Shown here: positions 26,485 to 33,071 of the stretch, piece by piece | How positions within the stretch are numbered: the first letter of the stretch is position 1 | How the letters are laid out: the number at the start of each line of letters is the position of its first letter | Source of the DNA: a virus | Direction: 5' to 3' (one strand) | DNA length: 64,000 nt | IMG/VR virus record: IMGVR_UViG_3300031576_000025 | Location: 18,219 to 82,218 of that record | The notes under the pieces: generated by a model | Databases searched by the model: none | Seen by the model: only the letters and a program-made list of their open reading frames with translations | Told to the model about the DNA's origin: nothing | Program-made: the position numbers and the translations under genes

Positions 26485-27363
26485 CTAGGCCCGGAAGCCC
26501 GGGTGCGCAGCGGCGCAGGCCGCCGCCAGGTGGGTGACGGAAACCCTGGTGTAACGCTGGGTGGTGGTGATGCTGGCGTGGCCCAGGTAGCCCTGAATCG
26601 TCCGAATGTCGGCCCCGCCTTCCAGCATGTGGGTGGCGGCGCTGTGGCGCAGCTGGTGCGGGTGGACCGGCGCGGACAGCCCGGCGCGCTGCGCAAGCTG
26701 GCGCAGCACCCACCACACCGCCGCCCGGTCCAGGGGCTTGCCCCTGGGCGACAGCATGAGGGCTTCGGCGGCCGGGTAGCGCGCGGCCCGCGCGGCCATG
26801 TAGGCCCGCAGGGCGGCCACGGCACGCGGCCCGACCGGCAGCAGGCGTTCCTTCCCACCCTTCCCCTTGACCAGCACCGTGCTGTGGTCCAGGTCCACGT
26901 TCACCACCAGCAGGCCGCAAAGTTCTGACGCCCGCAGCCCGGCCACGTAAAGGACCAGCAGCAGGGCCTTGTTCCGCAGTTCAATGAAGCGGGTCCCAAA
27001 GGACTGGCCCAGCAGGCGGTCCATGTCCGACTGGTCCAGGGACTTGGGCAGGGGCAGCTTCGGCTGCTGCACGGACAAGCCCACCGTTGGGTCAACAGCG
27101 GCCAGGCCGCGGGCCAGCAGCCAGCGGTGGTACCCGGTGGCCACGGCGACGTCCAGGGCGACCGTGGCCGGGGCCTTCCCAGCCGCCTGGCGCACGGTCA
27201 GGTAGCCCACCACGTCCGAGTGGGCGGCCGTTTCGGCGGCCTTCCCATGGGCCGCCAGGTGGGCCTGGTAGGCCGTCAGCGCCCTGCTGTAGGTGTCCAG
27301 GGTGGCCGGGGAACGCCCGCCCGCCTTCAGGTCCGCCAGGTACGCCGCCAGGTGCCCGTTCAT
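26485..27363 (-). CDS. int: Tyrosine recombinase, phage integrase (XerC/D-like)
   Basis: A 292-residue protein read leftward. The N-terminal domain (NGHLAAYLADLKAGGRSPAT) is a SAM-like core-binding domain. The catalytic domain shows the full set of residues: Arg in VAGLRASELCGL, Lys in KGKGGKERLLP, HQLRH, His in YLGHASIT and the Tyr in TQRYT. It cuts and rejoins DNA at att sites, allowing integration and excision. The ATG at 27363 has GGGGGGCGGG upstream and overlaps the preceding gene's stop by four bases. Its close likeness to XerC/D may mean use of a simple dif-like core. Confidence 0.9.
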   Translation of the reverse strand: MNGHLAAYLADLKAGGRSPATLDTYSRALTAYQAHLAAHGKAAETAAHSDVVGYLTVRQAAGKAPATVALDVAVATGYHRWLLARGLAAVDPTVGLSVQQPKLPLPKSLDQSDMDRLLGQSFGTRFIELRNKALLLVLYVAGLRASELCGLLVVNVDLDHSTVLVKGKGGKERLLPVGPRAVAALRAYMAARAARYPAAEALMLSPRGKPLDRAAVWWVLRQLAQRAGLSAPVHPHQLRHSAATHMLEGGADIRTIQGYLGHASITTTQRYTRVSVTHLAAACAAAHPGFRA

Positions 27364-27545
27364 GCCCGCCCCCCGTGCAGCTGCGCAGCCGCCGCGTCCA
27401 CGCACGCCAGGTCAGCCGCGGCAATGGACAGGGCGCGCGCGGGGTCCTTGGCCATGTCCACATGATACTGCCCGCGCAGGTAGCCGTCCAGGGCCAGCTG
27501 CGCGGTGGTGTACGACTGCCTGGCCAGCCTGGTCCGCCGGGTCAC
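27360..27545 (-). CDS. Small protein coupled to integrase
   Basis: A 61-residue protein starting at GTG 27545 that overlaps both neighbours by four bases. It is mostly helical (RTRLARQSYTTAQLALDGYL, ARALSIAAADLACVDAAAAQL). The position directly before the integrase and translational coupling suggest an excisionase-like or regulatory role, but no winged-helix pattern is evident. Confidence 0.55.
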   Translation of the reverse strand: MTRRTRLARQSYTTAQLALDGYLRGQYHVDMAKDPARALSIAAADLACVDAAAAQLHGGRA

Positions 27546-28048
27546 GGCAGCACCGTCCATTCGCGGGTGCGCACCACGAACAACTGCGCCCGGCCCTTCG
27601 GCTTGGTCTGCCGGATTTCCGCCGTCACGTTCCATTCGGGCATGGCGTCCTGAAGCGCGAACGCCCGGGCCTTCACCCAGTCCCCCGCCTTCAGCGCCGC
27701 CGACGCCGAACTGCTGCCGGTGACGGCCTGGGTGGCAATGACCTGGCTGCCGTTGCGCAGCGTCACGGTGTAGGTGGACATGCCAGCCACCAGTTCGCGG
27801 ATTTTGGAAGCCATGGCCTCGATGGCCCCCGGGCTGCTGTCGCGGACGTGCGACCAGTCGCCGCCCATTTCTAAGGCCGCCGACAGGGTAAGCGGGCCGA
27901 AGCCGTCGCCCAAGGAGTAAACTTCCCAGTGCTGCGCCGTCGTCAGGGTCTTGCGGTTGTCGCCGTTGAAGTGCAGGTGGGACACCACCAGGTCCCAGTT
28001 CTTGTTCGCCGCTTCCAGAAGTTCCGACATCTTCGCTGCGCTGCCCAT
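27542..28048 (-). CDS. Unknown 168-aa protein in the integration/immunity region
   Basis: The first gene of the leftward operon, directly behind the operator-bearing leftward promoter at 28092-28119. ATG 28048 is preceded by GGGGGGCGAAA. The N-terminal half has a helical start and a WEVYSLGDGFGPLTLSAALE segment; the middle contains GDWSHVRD and a helix; the C-terminal half is beta-rich (YTVTLRNGSQVIATQAV, FVVRTREWTVLP). I do not recognise the family and see no helix-turn-helix. Its location is where an immunity or lysogeny gene would be expected. Confidence 0.6.
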   Translation of the reverse strand: MGSAAKMSELLEAANKNWDLVVSHLHFNGDNRKTLTTAQHWEVYSLGDGFGPLTLSAALEMGGDWSHVRDSSPGAIEAMASKIRELVAGMSTYTVTLRNGSQVIATQAVTGSSSASAALKAGDWVKARAFALQDAMPEWNVTAEIRQTKPKGRAQLFVVRTREWTVLP

Positions 28049-28091
28049 TTTCGCCCCCCGGCCGGGCCTTGCCCGGCTTGCCTACACCTTC

Positions 28092-28119
28092 AGTATAGCC
28101 TGTTACTGGTAATTGTCAA
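28092..28119 (-). promoter_or_regulatory. Leftward promoter with spacer operator (copy 1)
   Basis: Reading leftward: TTGACA, a 16-base spacer carrying TTACCAGTAA, then TATACT, with GGGTC directly upstream of the -35 box. Identical over the core to the rightward copy at 28475. It drives the 27542-27360-integrase operon. Confidence 0.8.
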
Positions 28120-28188
28120 GACCCAAAAAGGTCCTATGCCGTCCCCGACGGCCCCCGGGCCACGCGGCCCAGGGGCGGGGACCGGCGG

Positions 28189-28356
28189 CTACCCGCCCCC
28201 CCCTTCCTCCACTTCGGCCCCCGCTTCCAGGCGCGGCTTTTCGTCCGTCGTCGCCCGCATCAGCGCCGACTCAAGCAGCGCGGCGTCAATCTTCAGGTAC
28301 GCCGCCAGCGCAACCAGCACCGCCTTGCCTTCCGCTTCCAGCTTCATCTTGTCCAC
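28189..28356 (-). CDS. Very small acidic leftward protein
   Basis: A 55-residue protein starting at GTG 28356 behind GGGGGTCGGAAA; an ATG three codons in is the alternative. It is helical at the start (DKMKLEAEGKAVLVALAAYL), then acidic, and ends in EVEEGGGG. It follows the second leftward operator-bearing promoter (28403-28431) at about 45 bases, so a transcript is well supported. The position between promoters makes it a candidate small regulator, but no DNA-binding motif is visible. Confidence 0.6.
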   Translation of the reverse strand: MDKMKLEAEGKAVLVALAAYLKIDAALLESALMRATTDEKPRLEAGAEVEEGGGG

Positions 28357-28402
28357 TTTCCGACCCCCTGGCCCGACCTTGCCGGGCCTGCCCTACATGG
28401 AA

Positions 28403-28431
28403 AGTATAGACGGATTACTAGCCATTGTCAA
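28403..28431 (-). promoter_or_regulatory. Leftward promoter with spacer operator (copy 2)
   Basis: Reading leftward: GGGTC, TTGACA, a 17-base spacer with GGCTAGTAA, then TATACT. Its -35 box lies only 44 bases from that of the divergent rightward copy, so the two may be controlled together. Confidence 0.8.
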
Positions 28432-28474
28432 GACCCAGGCCGCCGGTCCATAGGACCTACGCAGAAATTGGGCC

Positions 28475-28502
28475 TTGACAATTACCAGTAACAGGCTATA
28501 CT
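28475..28502 (+). promoter_or_regulatory. Rightward promoter with spacer operator (copy 3)
   Basis: GGGCC, TTGACA, a 16-base spacer with TTACCAGTAA, TATACT. An ATG occurs six bases after the -10 box, so a leaderless start is possible. It opens the right arm of early genes. Confidence 0.85.
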
Positions 28503-28553
28503 TCGGGTATGGAAGCGAACGCCGCGGGCAAGGCCAGCGGAAAGGGGGCGAAC

Positions 28554-29819
28554 ATGGACGACGCGAAGAAGCTGGAAACGCTGGGCGAGATGTCGCACAG
28601 CGCGTGGTCGGGCCGCGGCACGTTGCAGCAGTTGGTGGACGAGCTGAAGCGGCAGGCGGCCAGCAAGGTGGATTTCGTGGCCGACACGCGCAGCCTGCGC
28701 GTGGACGCCGTGGCCGCGGTCCCCGCGGTGACGGAGGGCAAGAAGGTTGTCACGGTCGGGAAGCCCGGCAGCCTGCGCTTGGCCCCCGCGGACCTGCGCA
28801 CGGGCGAATGGCTGCCGAAGGCGGGCCTGGGCATCCGGCCCAACGCCTTGGAGCAGCTGGGCCAGGCGCAGAACCCCGGAATCCCCGGCGGCTTCCTAAA
28901 GGACCTGGCGGGACTTCGCCCGGCCCGCGCCGCCGACCTCCTGAACGGGCTCATGGCCGACGGCCCCAGCCGCCGGTTCATCCGCTGCCTGGACGGCAGC
29001 GTGCGCGCCGCCATGTCCGACCGCTACCGCGTGCTGGACAGCCTGGACATCGCCTTTCCCACCCTGGAAGCGGCGCGTTCCGTGGGCGCGGAGGTGCTGG
29101 AAGCCAACCTGTCGGAAACCCACATGCGCCTGAAGCTCATCTGCCGCAACGTGTGGGACGCCGTAGAAATGCGCCGCCAGCAGGGCGGCAGCTGGTACGC
29201 GGGCGGCCTGGGGAACCAGGACTACCTGCGCCACGTGTCCGCCAGGTCCGAGGGCGACCTGCCCGGCGGGCCCGGCACGGTGTACCCCGTCGTCACGGTG
29301 TCCAACAGCGAAACCGGAAACGGCGGCTTCAACGTCCGCATCGGCATCATGATGGGCATTTGCTTCAACCTGGCCACCGTCGAGGACGTGGTGGCGCGGG
29401 TCCACCTGGGCGAACGCCTGGACACCGGCATCTTCAGCGCGCAGACCATGGGCCTGGAGTCCAAGGTCATCCTCGCCAAGGCCCGGGACGCGGTGGTGGC
29501 GGCCTTCAACAAGGACGCCTTCGGCCGCATCGTGGCCGCGGCCCGCAAGGCGCAGGGGGACGCGGTGCAGGCCCCCACGGCGGCGGTGCAGAACGTGGTC
29601 AAGGCGGCCGGGCTGTCCGACAACGCCAAGGACGCCATCCTGGAGCACTTCCTGCGGGATTACGACCAGTCCCGCTTCGGGCTCGCCCAGGCCGTGTCCC
29701 GCCACGCGCAGGACACGCAGGACCCGAACACCGCGGACACGCTGGAGTCCCTGGCCGGGGACCTGCTGCGCGGCGGCAACAAGTATGCGCACGCCGCGCT
29801 GAACGCGGCGGCCAAGTAG
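28554..29819 (+). CDS. DUF932 phage/plasmid-like protein
   Basis: A 421-residue protein (434 if the leaderless ATG 28509 is used; ATG 28554 has AAAGGGGGCGAAC upstream). The middle is typical of DUF932: IRCLDGSVRAAMSDRYRVLD near 175-195, then a beta-rich core with TVSNSETGNGGFNVRIG. The family is widespread in phages, plasmids and ICEs; its biochemical role is not established. It is the first gene of the rightward operon behind a strong promoter, so it is probably made in large amounts early after infection. A GC-rich hairpin follows the stop. Confidence 0.8.
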   Translation: MDDAKKLETLGEMSHSAWSGRGTLQQLVDELKRQAASKVDFVADTRSLRVDAVAAVPAVTEGKKVVTVGKPGSLRLAPADLRTGEWLPKAGLGIRPNALEQLGQAQNPGIPGGFLKDLAGLRPARAADLLNGLMADGPSRRFIRCLDGSVRAAMSDRYRVLDSLDIAFPTLEAARSVGAEVLEANLSETHMRLKLICRNVWDAVEMRRQQGGSWYAGGLGNQDYLRHVSARSEGDLPGGPGTVYPVVTVSNSETGNGGFNVRIGIMMGICFNLATVEDVVARVHLGERLDTGIFSAQTMGLESKVILAKARDAVVAAFNKDAFGRIVAAARKAQGDAVQAPTAAVQNVVKAAGLSDNAKDAILEHFLRDYDQSRFGLAQAVSRHAQDTQDPNTADTLESLAGDLLRGGNKYAHAALNAAAK

Positions 29820-29830
29820 CCGGGCTGGCG

Positions 29831-29856
29831 GCGGGGCCCCTAGAACGGGGCCCCGC
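29831..29856. terminator. Strong hairpin after the DUF932 gene
   Basis: A perfect ten-base stem (GCGGGGCCCC / GGGGCCCCGC) with a six-base loop lies 11 bases after the stop and is flanked by a further short complementary pair. There is no T-run. It may weaken transcription into downstream genes or protect the upstream mRNA. Confidence 0.45.
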
Positions 29857-29919
29857 CTGCACAGCCGGACGCCTGCGACGGGGGGCGGGCGTCCAGCCGG
29901 GCAGGCCCAGGGGGACGAC

Positions 29920-30138
29920 ATGGCGCTCAAGGCGGGTGACGTGGTGCGCAGGGCGGCGCGGGCAGGGGACACCCTGGTGCCGTTGCTGGTGTACGGGCTG
30001 GTGGCGGACGACAGCGGCAGGCTGCGCGCGGAGTTGTTTATTCGCCTGCCGGGAGGCGCGCCCGGGTCCTGGGCCGGGTGCCTGTCGCTGCGCAGACTTC
30101 GGCCCTGGGACACCGCGAAGGACGGGCCGCTGGCATGA
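29920..30138 (+). CDS. Hypothetical 72-aa protein
   Basis: A small beta-rich protein (LKAGDVVRRAARAGDTLVPL, GRLRAELFIRLPG) about 100 bases after the DUF932 gene. It overlaps the next start by four bases. Family not recognised. Confidence 0.5.
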   Translation: MALKAGDVVRRAARAGDTLVPLLVYGLVADDSGRLRAELFIRLPGGAPGSWAGCLSLRRLRPWDTAKDGPLA

Positions 30139-30518
30139 AGCCGCGCACCAGGACATACGGGCCCGGGTGGGACGGGACCAGCAGAACCGAGCATTACGTC
30201 TGGCTGGACCGGGCCGGTCAGTCAACAACCTGGTCCGGCACGCGCTGGGCCATGATTCCTTTGCAGGTACGCCGCGCGCTGGTCCCGGTGCTGCCTATCC
30301 CTAATACGAACCACGGAAAGCGGCTTGTCAAGGTGGTGCTGACCGTGACCGAAGCGCGCGAGCTGCTGGGCGTTGCTGGCAATGGCTACATGGACGGGGA
30401 TTACTACCAGTTGAACAACGAAGGCCACCCGCCGACGGCAGAACAGAAGGCCGCGAACGAAGTATACAGCAGGGCGGAATCCAAGCTGCGCGCGGCCACC
30501 AACGGGACGGCACCATGA
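30135..30518 (+). CDS. Hypothetical 127-aa protein
   Basis: Starts at ATG 30135, overlapping the previous stop. It has an aromatic-rich N-terminus (YGPGWDGTSRTEHYVWLDRA) and a helical C-terminus. No cysteines or known motif. Four-base overlap with the YkgJ-like gene. Confidence 0.55.
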   Translation: MKPRTRTYGPGWDGTSRTEHYVWLDRAGQSTTWSGTRWAMIPLQVRRALVPVLPIPNTNHGKRLVKVVLTVTEARELLGVAGNGYMDGDYYQLNNEGHPPTAEQKAANEVYSRAESKLRAATNGTAP

Positions 30519-30919
30519 GCGCAGCCACGGACGCGCTGGACCGCCTGTACAGCAAGCTGCCGCGGCTGGACTGCCAGGGCAAGTGTCAACAGTCCTGCGG
30601 CCCCATTGCCATGGGCCAGGCCGAACTCGCGCGGCTGACCAAGCGGCTGGGCTACGTGCCGCGGTGGCCGGGCGTGGTGGCGGCCGTGACGCTGGCGGTG
30701 CTGGGGGCGGAAAAGGCCCTGACCTGCCCACTGCTGGATAAGGGCACCGGGCGCTGCACCGTGTACGCCATCCGGCCCATGCTGTGCCGCCTATGGGGCC
30801 TGGTGCGCGCCATGGCGTGCCCATGGGGGTGCGTGCCTACGCGCTGGCTGACGGACGACGAGGCCACGGCGCTGCTGGGCGCGGCCAGGCGGGTGGTGCC
30901 GGACGGGGGCGGGGCGTGA
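30515..30919 (+). CDS. YkgJ-family cysteine-cluster protein
   Basis: A 134-residue protein with the arrangement of YkgJ-type metal-binding proteins: CQGKCQQSCG near residue 20, LTCPLLDKGTGRCTVYAIRP near 70-90, MLCRLWG and ACPWGC. These eight or so Cys bind zinc or an iron-sulphur cluster. The family's role is unclear; some members are linked to modification of proteins or peptides. It is unusual but not unknown in phages. Confidence 0.8.
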   Translation: MSAATDALDRLYSKLPRLDCQGKCQQSCGPIAMGQAELARLTKRLGYVPRWPGVVAAVTLAVLGAEKALTCPLLDKGTGRCTVYAIRPMLCRLWGLVRAMACPWGCVPTRWLTDDEATALLGAARRVVPDGGGA

Positions 30920-31050
30920 CCGCCAAGCCCGAGGTGTCCTGGCTGGCCAGGCTGGTGTGCTGGTGGCGCGGGTGCAGCCGCTACTTTATCGAGCAGCCGG
31001 ACCCTGACCACTGGTGGGTCAGGTGCAGGCGGTGTGGGCGGGTAAGCTGA
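30916..31050 (+). CDS. Small Trp/Cys-rich protein
   Basis: A 44-residue protein starting at GTG 30916, overlapping neighbours on both sides. It has WLARLVCWWRGC and WVRCRRCGRVS, a pair of CxxC-like motifs that may bind zinc. Function unknown. Confidence 0.45.
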   Translation: MTAKPEVSWLARLVCWWRGCSRYFIEQPDPDHWWVRCRRCGRVS

Positions 31051-31247
31051 TGGGGAAACGGCAGCGGCGGCGGCTGAGCGCGAACAGGCTGCGGCGCGGC
31101 CGGGAAGCCGTGCTGGCAGCCATGCGCGCGCCTGAACCACCGGCGGCGGTGAAGCCGGACTGTACGCTGTGCGGCAAGCCAATGGACAGGCGGGGTGAAC
31201 TTCCGTGGCACCGGCCGTGCGGGTTGGAAAACGGGGTGGAATTTTAG
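31050..31247 (+). CDS. Small basic zinc-ribbon-like protein
   Basis: A 65-residue protein with a basic N-terminus (GKRQRRRLSANRLRRGREA) and CTLCGKPMDRRGELPWHRPC, a CxxC-n-HxxC zinc motif. Likely nucleic-acid-binding; partner unknown. Starts in the stop of the preceding gene (TGATG). Confidence 0.55.
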   Translation: MGKRQRRRLSANRLRRGREAVLAAMRAPEPPAAVKPDCTLCGKPMDRRGELPWHRPCGLENGVEF

Positions 31248-31255
31248 GGGGGCGC

Positions 31256-32134
31256 GTGGCAAAGGAACACTTCAAGGATTGGGACCCCAGCGACGGTTCG
31301 CAGGACCGTCTGGAAAAGGTGCTGGACGTGCTGGCCCAGTACGCGGGCATGGACCTGCGCATTACGCTGCGCCAGCTTTTCTACCAGCTGGTATCCAAAA
31401 ACTTCATCGCCAACAAGCAGCGCGAATACAAGAACCTTGGCGAGCTGCTGTCGCGGGCGCGGCTGGCCGGGTTGGTGGACTGGGGGGCCATCGAGGACCG
31501 CATCCGGCAGCCGGACAAGCACGCCGAATGGGCCGACATCCCCGACCTGGTGGAATCTGCCGTGTCGTCCTTCCGCCTGCCGCGCTGGTCTGACCAGGAA
31601 TGCTGCGTGGAACTGTGGTGCGAAAAGGACGCGCTGACCAGCGTGCTGGAACCTATCACGAACGCGCTGCACGTCACCTTGATGGTGAACCGCGGCTACA
31701 GCAGCCAATCGGCCATGTACGAAGCGGCGCAGCGGTGGGCGCGCTCCGCGGACGACGGCAAGAAAAACATCCTGCTGTACCTGGGGGACTTCGACCCGTC
31801 CGGGCAGGACATGGTGCGCGACGTGCGCGACCGTCTGGCCATGTTCGGGCAGGAAGTGGACGTGCGCAAGCTGGCGCTGAACCCCGACCAGGTGGCGCGT
31901 TACGGGCTGCCGCCCAATCCGGCCAAGCTGACGGACAGCCGCGCCGCAGGATTCGTTGCGAAGCACGGCGGCAGCAGCTACGAGGTGGACGCGCTGCCGC
32001 CGGATGTGCTGGCGCAACTGGTGCGCGGGGCAATCGAGGACACCATGGACATGAAGCTGTACGCCGCCTGGCGGGCCCAGGAAAAGGTGCTGAAGGCCAA
32101 GCTGGTGGCGGTGGCGAAGGCTACGAAGTGGTGA
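31256..32134 (+). CDS. Spo11/TopoVI-A-like TOPRIM protein (Mini-A-like)
   Basis: A 292-residue protein starting at GTG behind GGGGGGCGC. It contains a possible 5Y-CAP-like motif LRQLFYQLVS with Tyr43, and a TOPRIM domain with Glu123 in ELWCEKDAL and Asp178/Asp180 in YLGDFDPSG. NRGYSSQSAMYE lies between. Spo11/TopoVI-A proteins use a Tyr and a TOPRIM Mg site to cut DNA; short orphan versions called Mini-A are known from phages and plasmids, mostly untested. It is near recombination and replication genes. No ATPase B-subunit is encoded beside it. Confidence 0.75.
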   Translation: MAKEHFKDWDPSDGSQDRLEKVLDVLAQYAGMDLRITLRQLFYQLVSKNFIANKQREYKNLGELLSRARLAGLVDWGAIEDRIRQPDKHAEWADIPDLVESAVSSFRLPRWSDQECCVELWCEKDALTSVLEPITNALHVTLMVNRGYSSQSAMYEAAQRWARSADDGKKNILLYLGDFDPSGQDMVRDVRDRLAMFGQEVDVRKLALNPDQVARYGLPPNPAKLTDSRAAGFVAKHGGSSYEVDALPPDVLAQLVRGAIEDTMDMKLYAAWRAQEKVLKAKLVAVAKATKW

Positions 32135-32322
32135 CCGACGACGGCGGCGCGCAGCCGCCACGCCAGCGGCGGCACAGCTGGCGCTACGCTAGGGTGTGGG
32201 ACTCCCGCTATGGCTGCCACCGCTTGACGTGGCAGGCCACCTGCCGCGCGTGCGGACTGACCATGTGGCGCAAGCATTTGCAGGGCCGTGGGCCGGGCGA
32301 GCCATGCCCCGGGTGGGTCTAA
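32131..32322 (+). CDS. Small basic protein
   Basis: A 63-residue protein starting at GTG 32131, four-base overlap with the TOPRIM gene. Contains CHRLTWQATCRACGLTMW and is Arg-rich. One CxxC pair with a further Cys suggests a zinc ribbon. It ends the operon before a new promoter at 32353. Confidence 0.5.
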   Translation: MTDDGGAQPPRQRRHSWRYARVWDSRYGCHRLTWQATCRACGLTMWRKHLQGRGPGEPCPGWV

Positions 32323-32352
32323 AGACCCGGGCCGCATGGGTCCTTGTGGGCC

Positions 32353-32380
32353 TTGCGCTTTACTGGTAGAAGGCTAAACT
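32353..32380 (+). promoter_or_regulatory. Promoter with spacer operator variant (copy 6)
   Basis: GGGCC, TTGCGC, a 16-base spacer with TTTACTGGTAG, TAAACT. It is the most diverged promoter of the set but keeps GGGYC and the near-palindromic centre. A short GGGTC-TAAA-GACCC hairpin (32315-32328) lies upstream and may end the preceding operon. Confidence 0.6.
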
Positions 32381-32421
32381 GTGGGTGTGTGGCGGGCAAG
32401 GTCCGCCGGGGGGAAGCTGGA

Positions 32422-32643
32422 ATGGACGCTATTGGCGCGGTGTTCGACGTGGTACGGAAGGACTGGCGCGCGTACTTCGGCGCGCCGGTGCGGTCCATGA
32501 CGCTGCGCGCGGCGGCTTGCGCACGGGAACTGCTGTGCCCCCGGTGCAAGGTGGCCATGTCCGGGCTGACGCACGCCGGGCTGCTGGGCGCGGAATGTCG
32601 CACCTGCCGCAGCGTGTTTATTCAGCCGGTTGGGACGGCCTGA
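32422..32643 (+). CDS. Small zinc-finger protein behind regulated promoter
   Basis: A 73-residue protein starting at ATG 32422 with GGGGGGAAG upstream. The C-terminal half has CPRCKVAMSGL and CRTCRSVF, a four-cysteine zinc ribbon; the N-terminal half is helical. It has its own operator-bearing promoter, so it is a candidate regulator. Function unknown. Confidence 0.6.
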   Translation: MDAIGAVFDVVRKDWRAYFGAPVRSMTLRAAACARELLCPRCKVAMSGLTHAGLLGAECRTCRSVFIQPVGTA

Positions 32644-32650
32644 CGGCGGC

Positions 32651-32678
32651 TTGACTTGGGCTAGTAACCTGCTGTACC
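32651..32678 (+). promoter_or_regulatory. Promoter with spacer operator (copy 7), upstream of HTH gene
   Basis: TTGACT, a 16-base spacer with GGCTAGTAA, TGTACC. The -10 box is weak and the upstream GGGYC is reduced to GGC. If the HTH protein binds YAGTAA sites, this arrangement gives autoregulation. Confidence 0.6.
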
Positions 32679-32718
32679 ATGGGTGCAGCGGGACAACACA
32701 AAGGACGGAGGACTGGCG

Positions 32719-32952
32719 ATGGCAAAGACGGCGAAGCACGAGTACACAACGGCGCAGCGCAAGCGCGGGAAGGAATTTCTGGACTGGCTGAACGGCAAGG
32801 GCTGGACGCAGGATTCCTTCGCCCGCGACACCGGCATAAGCGTGGACACCATCCGCAAGTGGTGCGGCGGCACCGACCCGGACAACATGGCCCGCATCGT
32901 CCTGCGCAACCGCTGCCCCGACTGCCCGCTGCTGGTCCAGAAGGTCGCCTAG
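32719..32952 (+). CDS. Small helix-turn-helix regulator
   Basis: A 77-residue protein starting at ATG 32719 behind GGACGGAGGA; an in-frame GTG at 32683 is less likely. Residues about 21-52 (EFLDWLNGKGWTQDSFARD, then TGISVDTIRKW) form a XRE-like helix-turn-helix. It lies behind one of the seven shared promoters and before a terminator, so it is a single-gene unit. Small HTH proteins of this size act as Cro-like repressors or activators. It is the only clear DNA-binding regulator in the window. The C-terminus includes CPDCPLL, an odd Cys pair for this family. Confidence 0.75.
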   Translation: MAKTAKHEYTTAQRKRGKEFLDWLNGKGWTQDSFARDTGISVDTIRKWCGGTDPDNMARIVLRNRCPDCPLLVQKVA

Positions 32953-32998
32953 ACCAAGGAACCAGTGCCGCAGTCCAGCAGCGCCACCACAGGACCGG

Positions 32999-33038
32999 CG
33001 CGCCCGCGTGACCATAAGCGGGCGCGTACCGTTTTTTT
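32999..33038 (+). terminator. Rho-independent terminator after the HTH gene
   Basis: A nine-base GC stem with a ten-base loop is followed after six bases by seven T's. It is the only textbook intrinsic terminator in the window. It isolates the regulator gene from the recombination/replication operon. Confidence 0.85.
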
Positions 33039-33071
33039 GCCACCCCTGACCAACCAAAGGAGAACCCGACA

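Noticed and set aside
30463-30470. Further TATACT-like -10 boxes inside genes (for example 30463, 50250, 58377)
   Set aside because: They lie within coding sequence, lack -35 boxes and lack the spacer element shared by the seven promoters.
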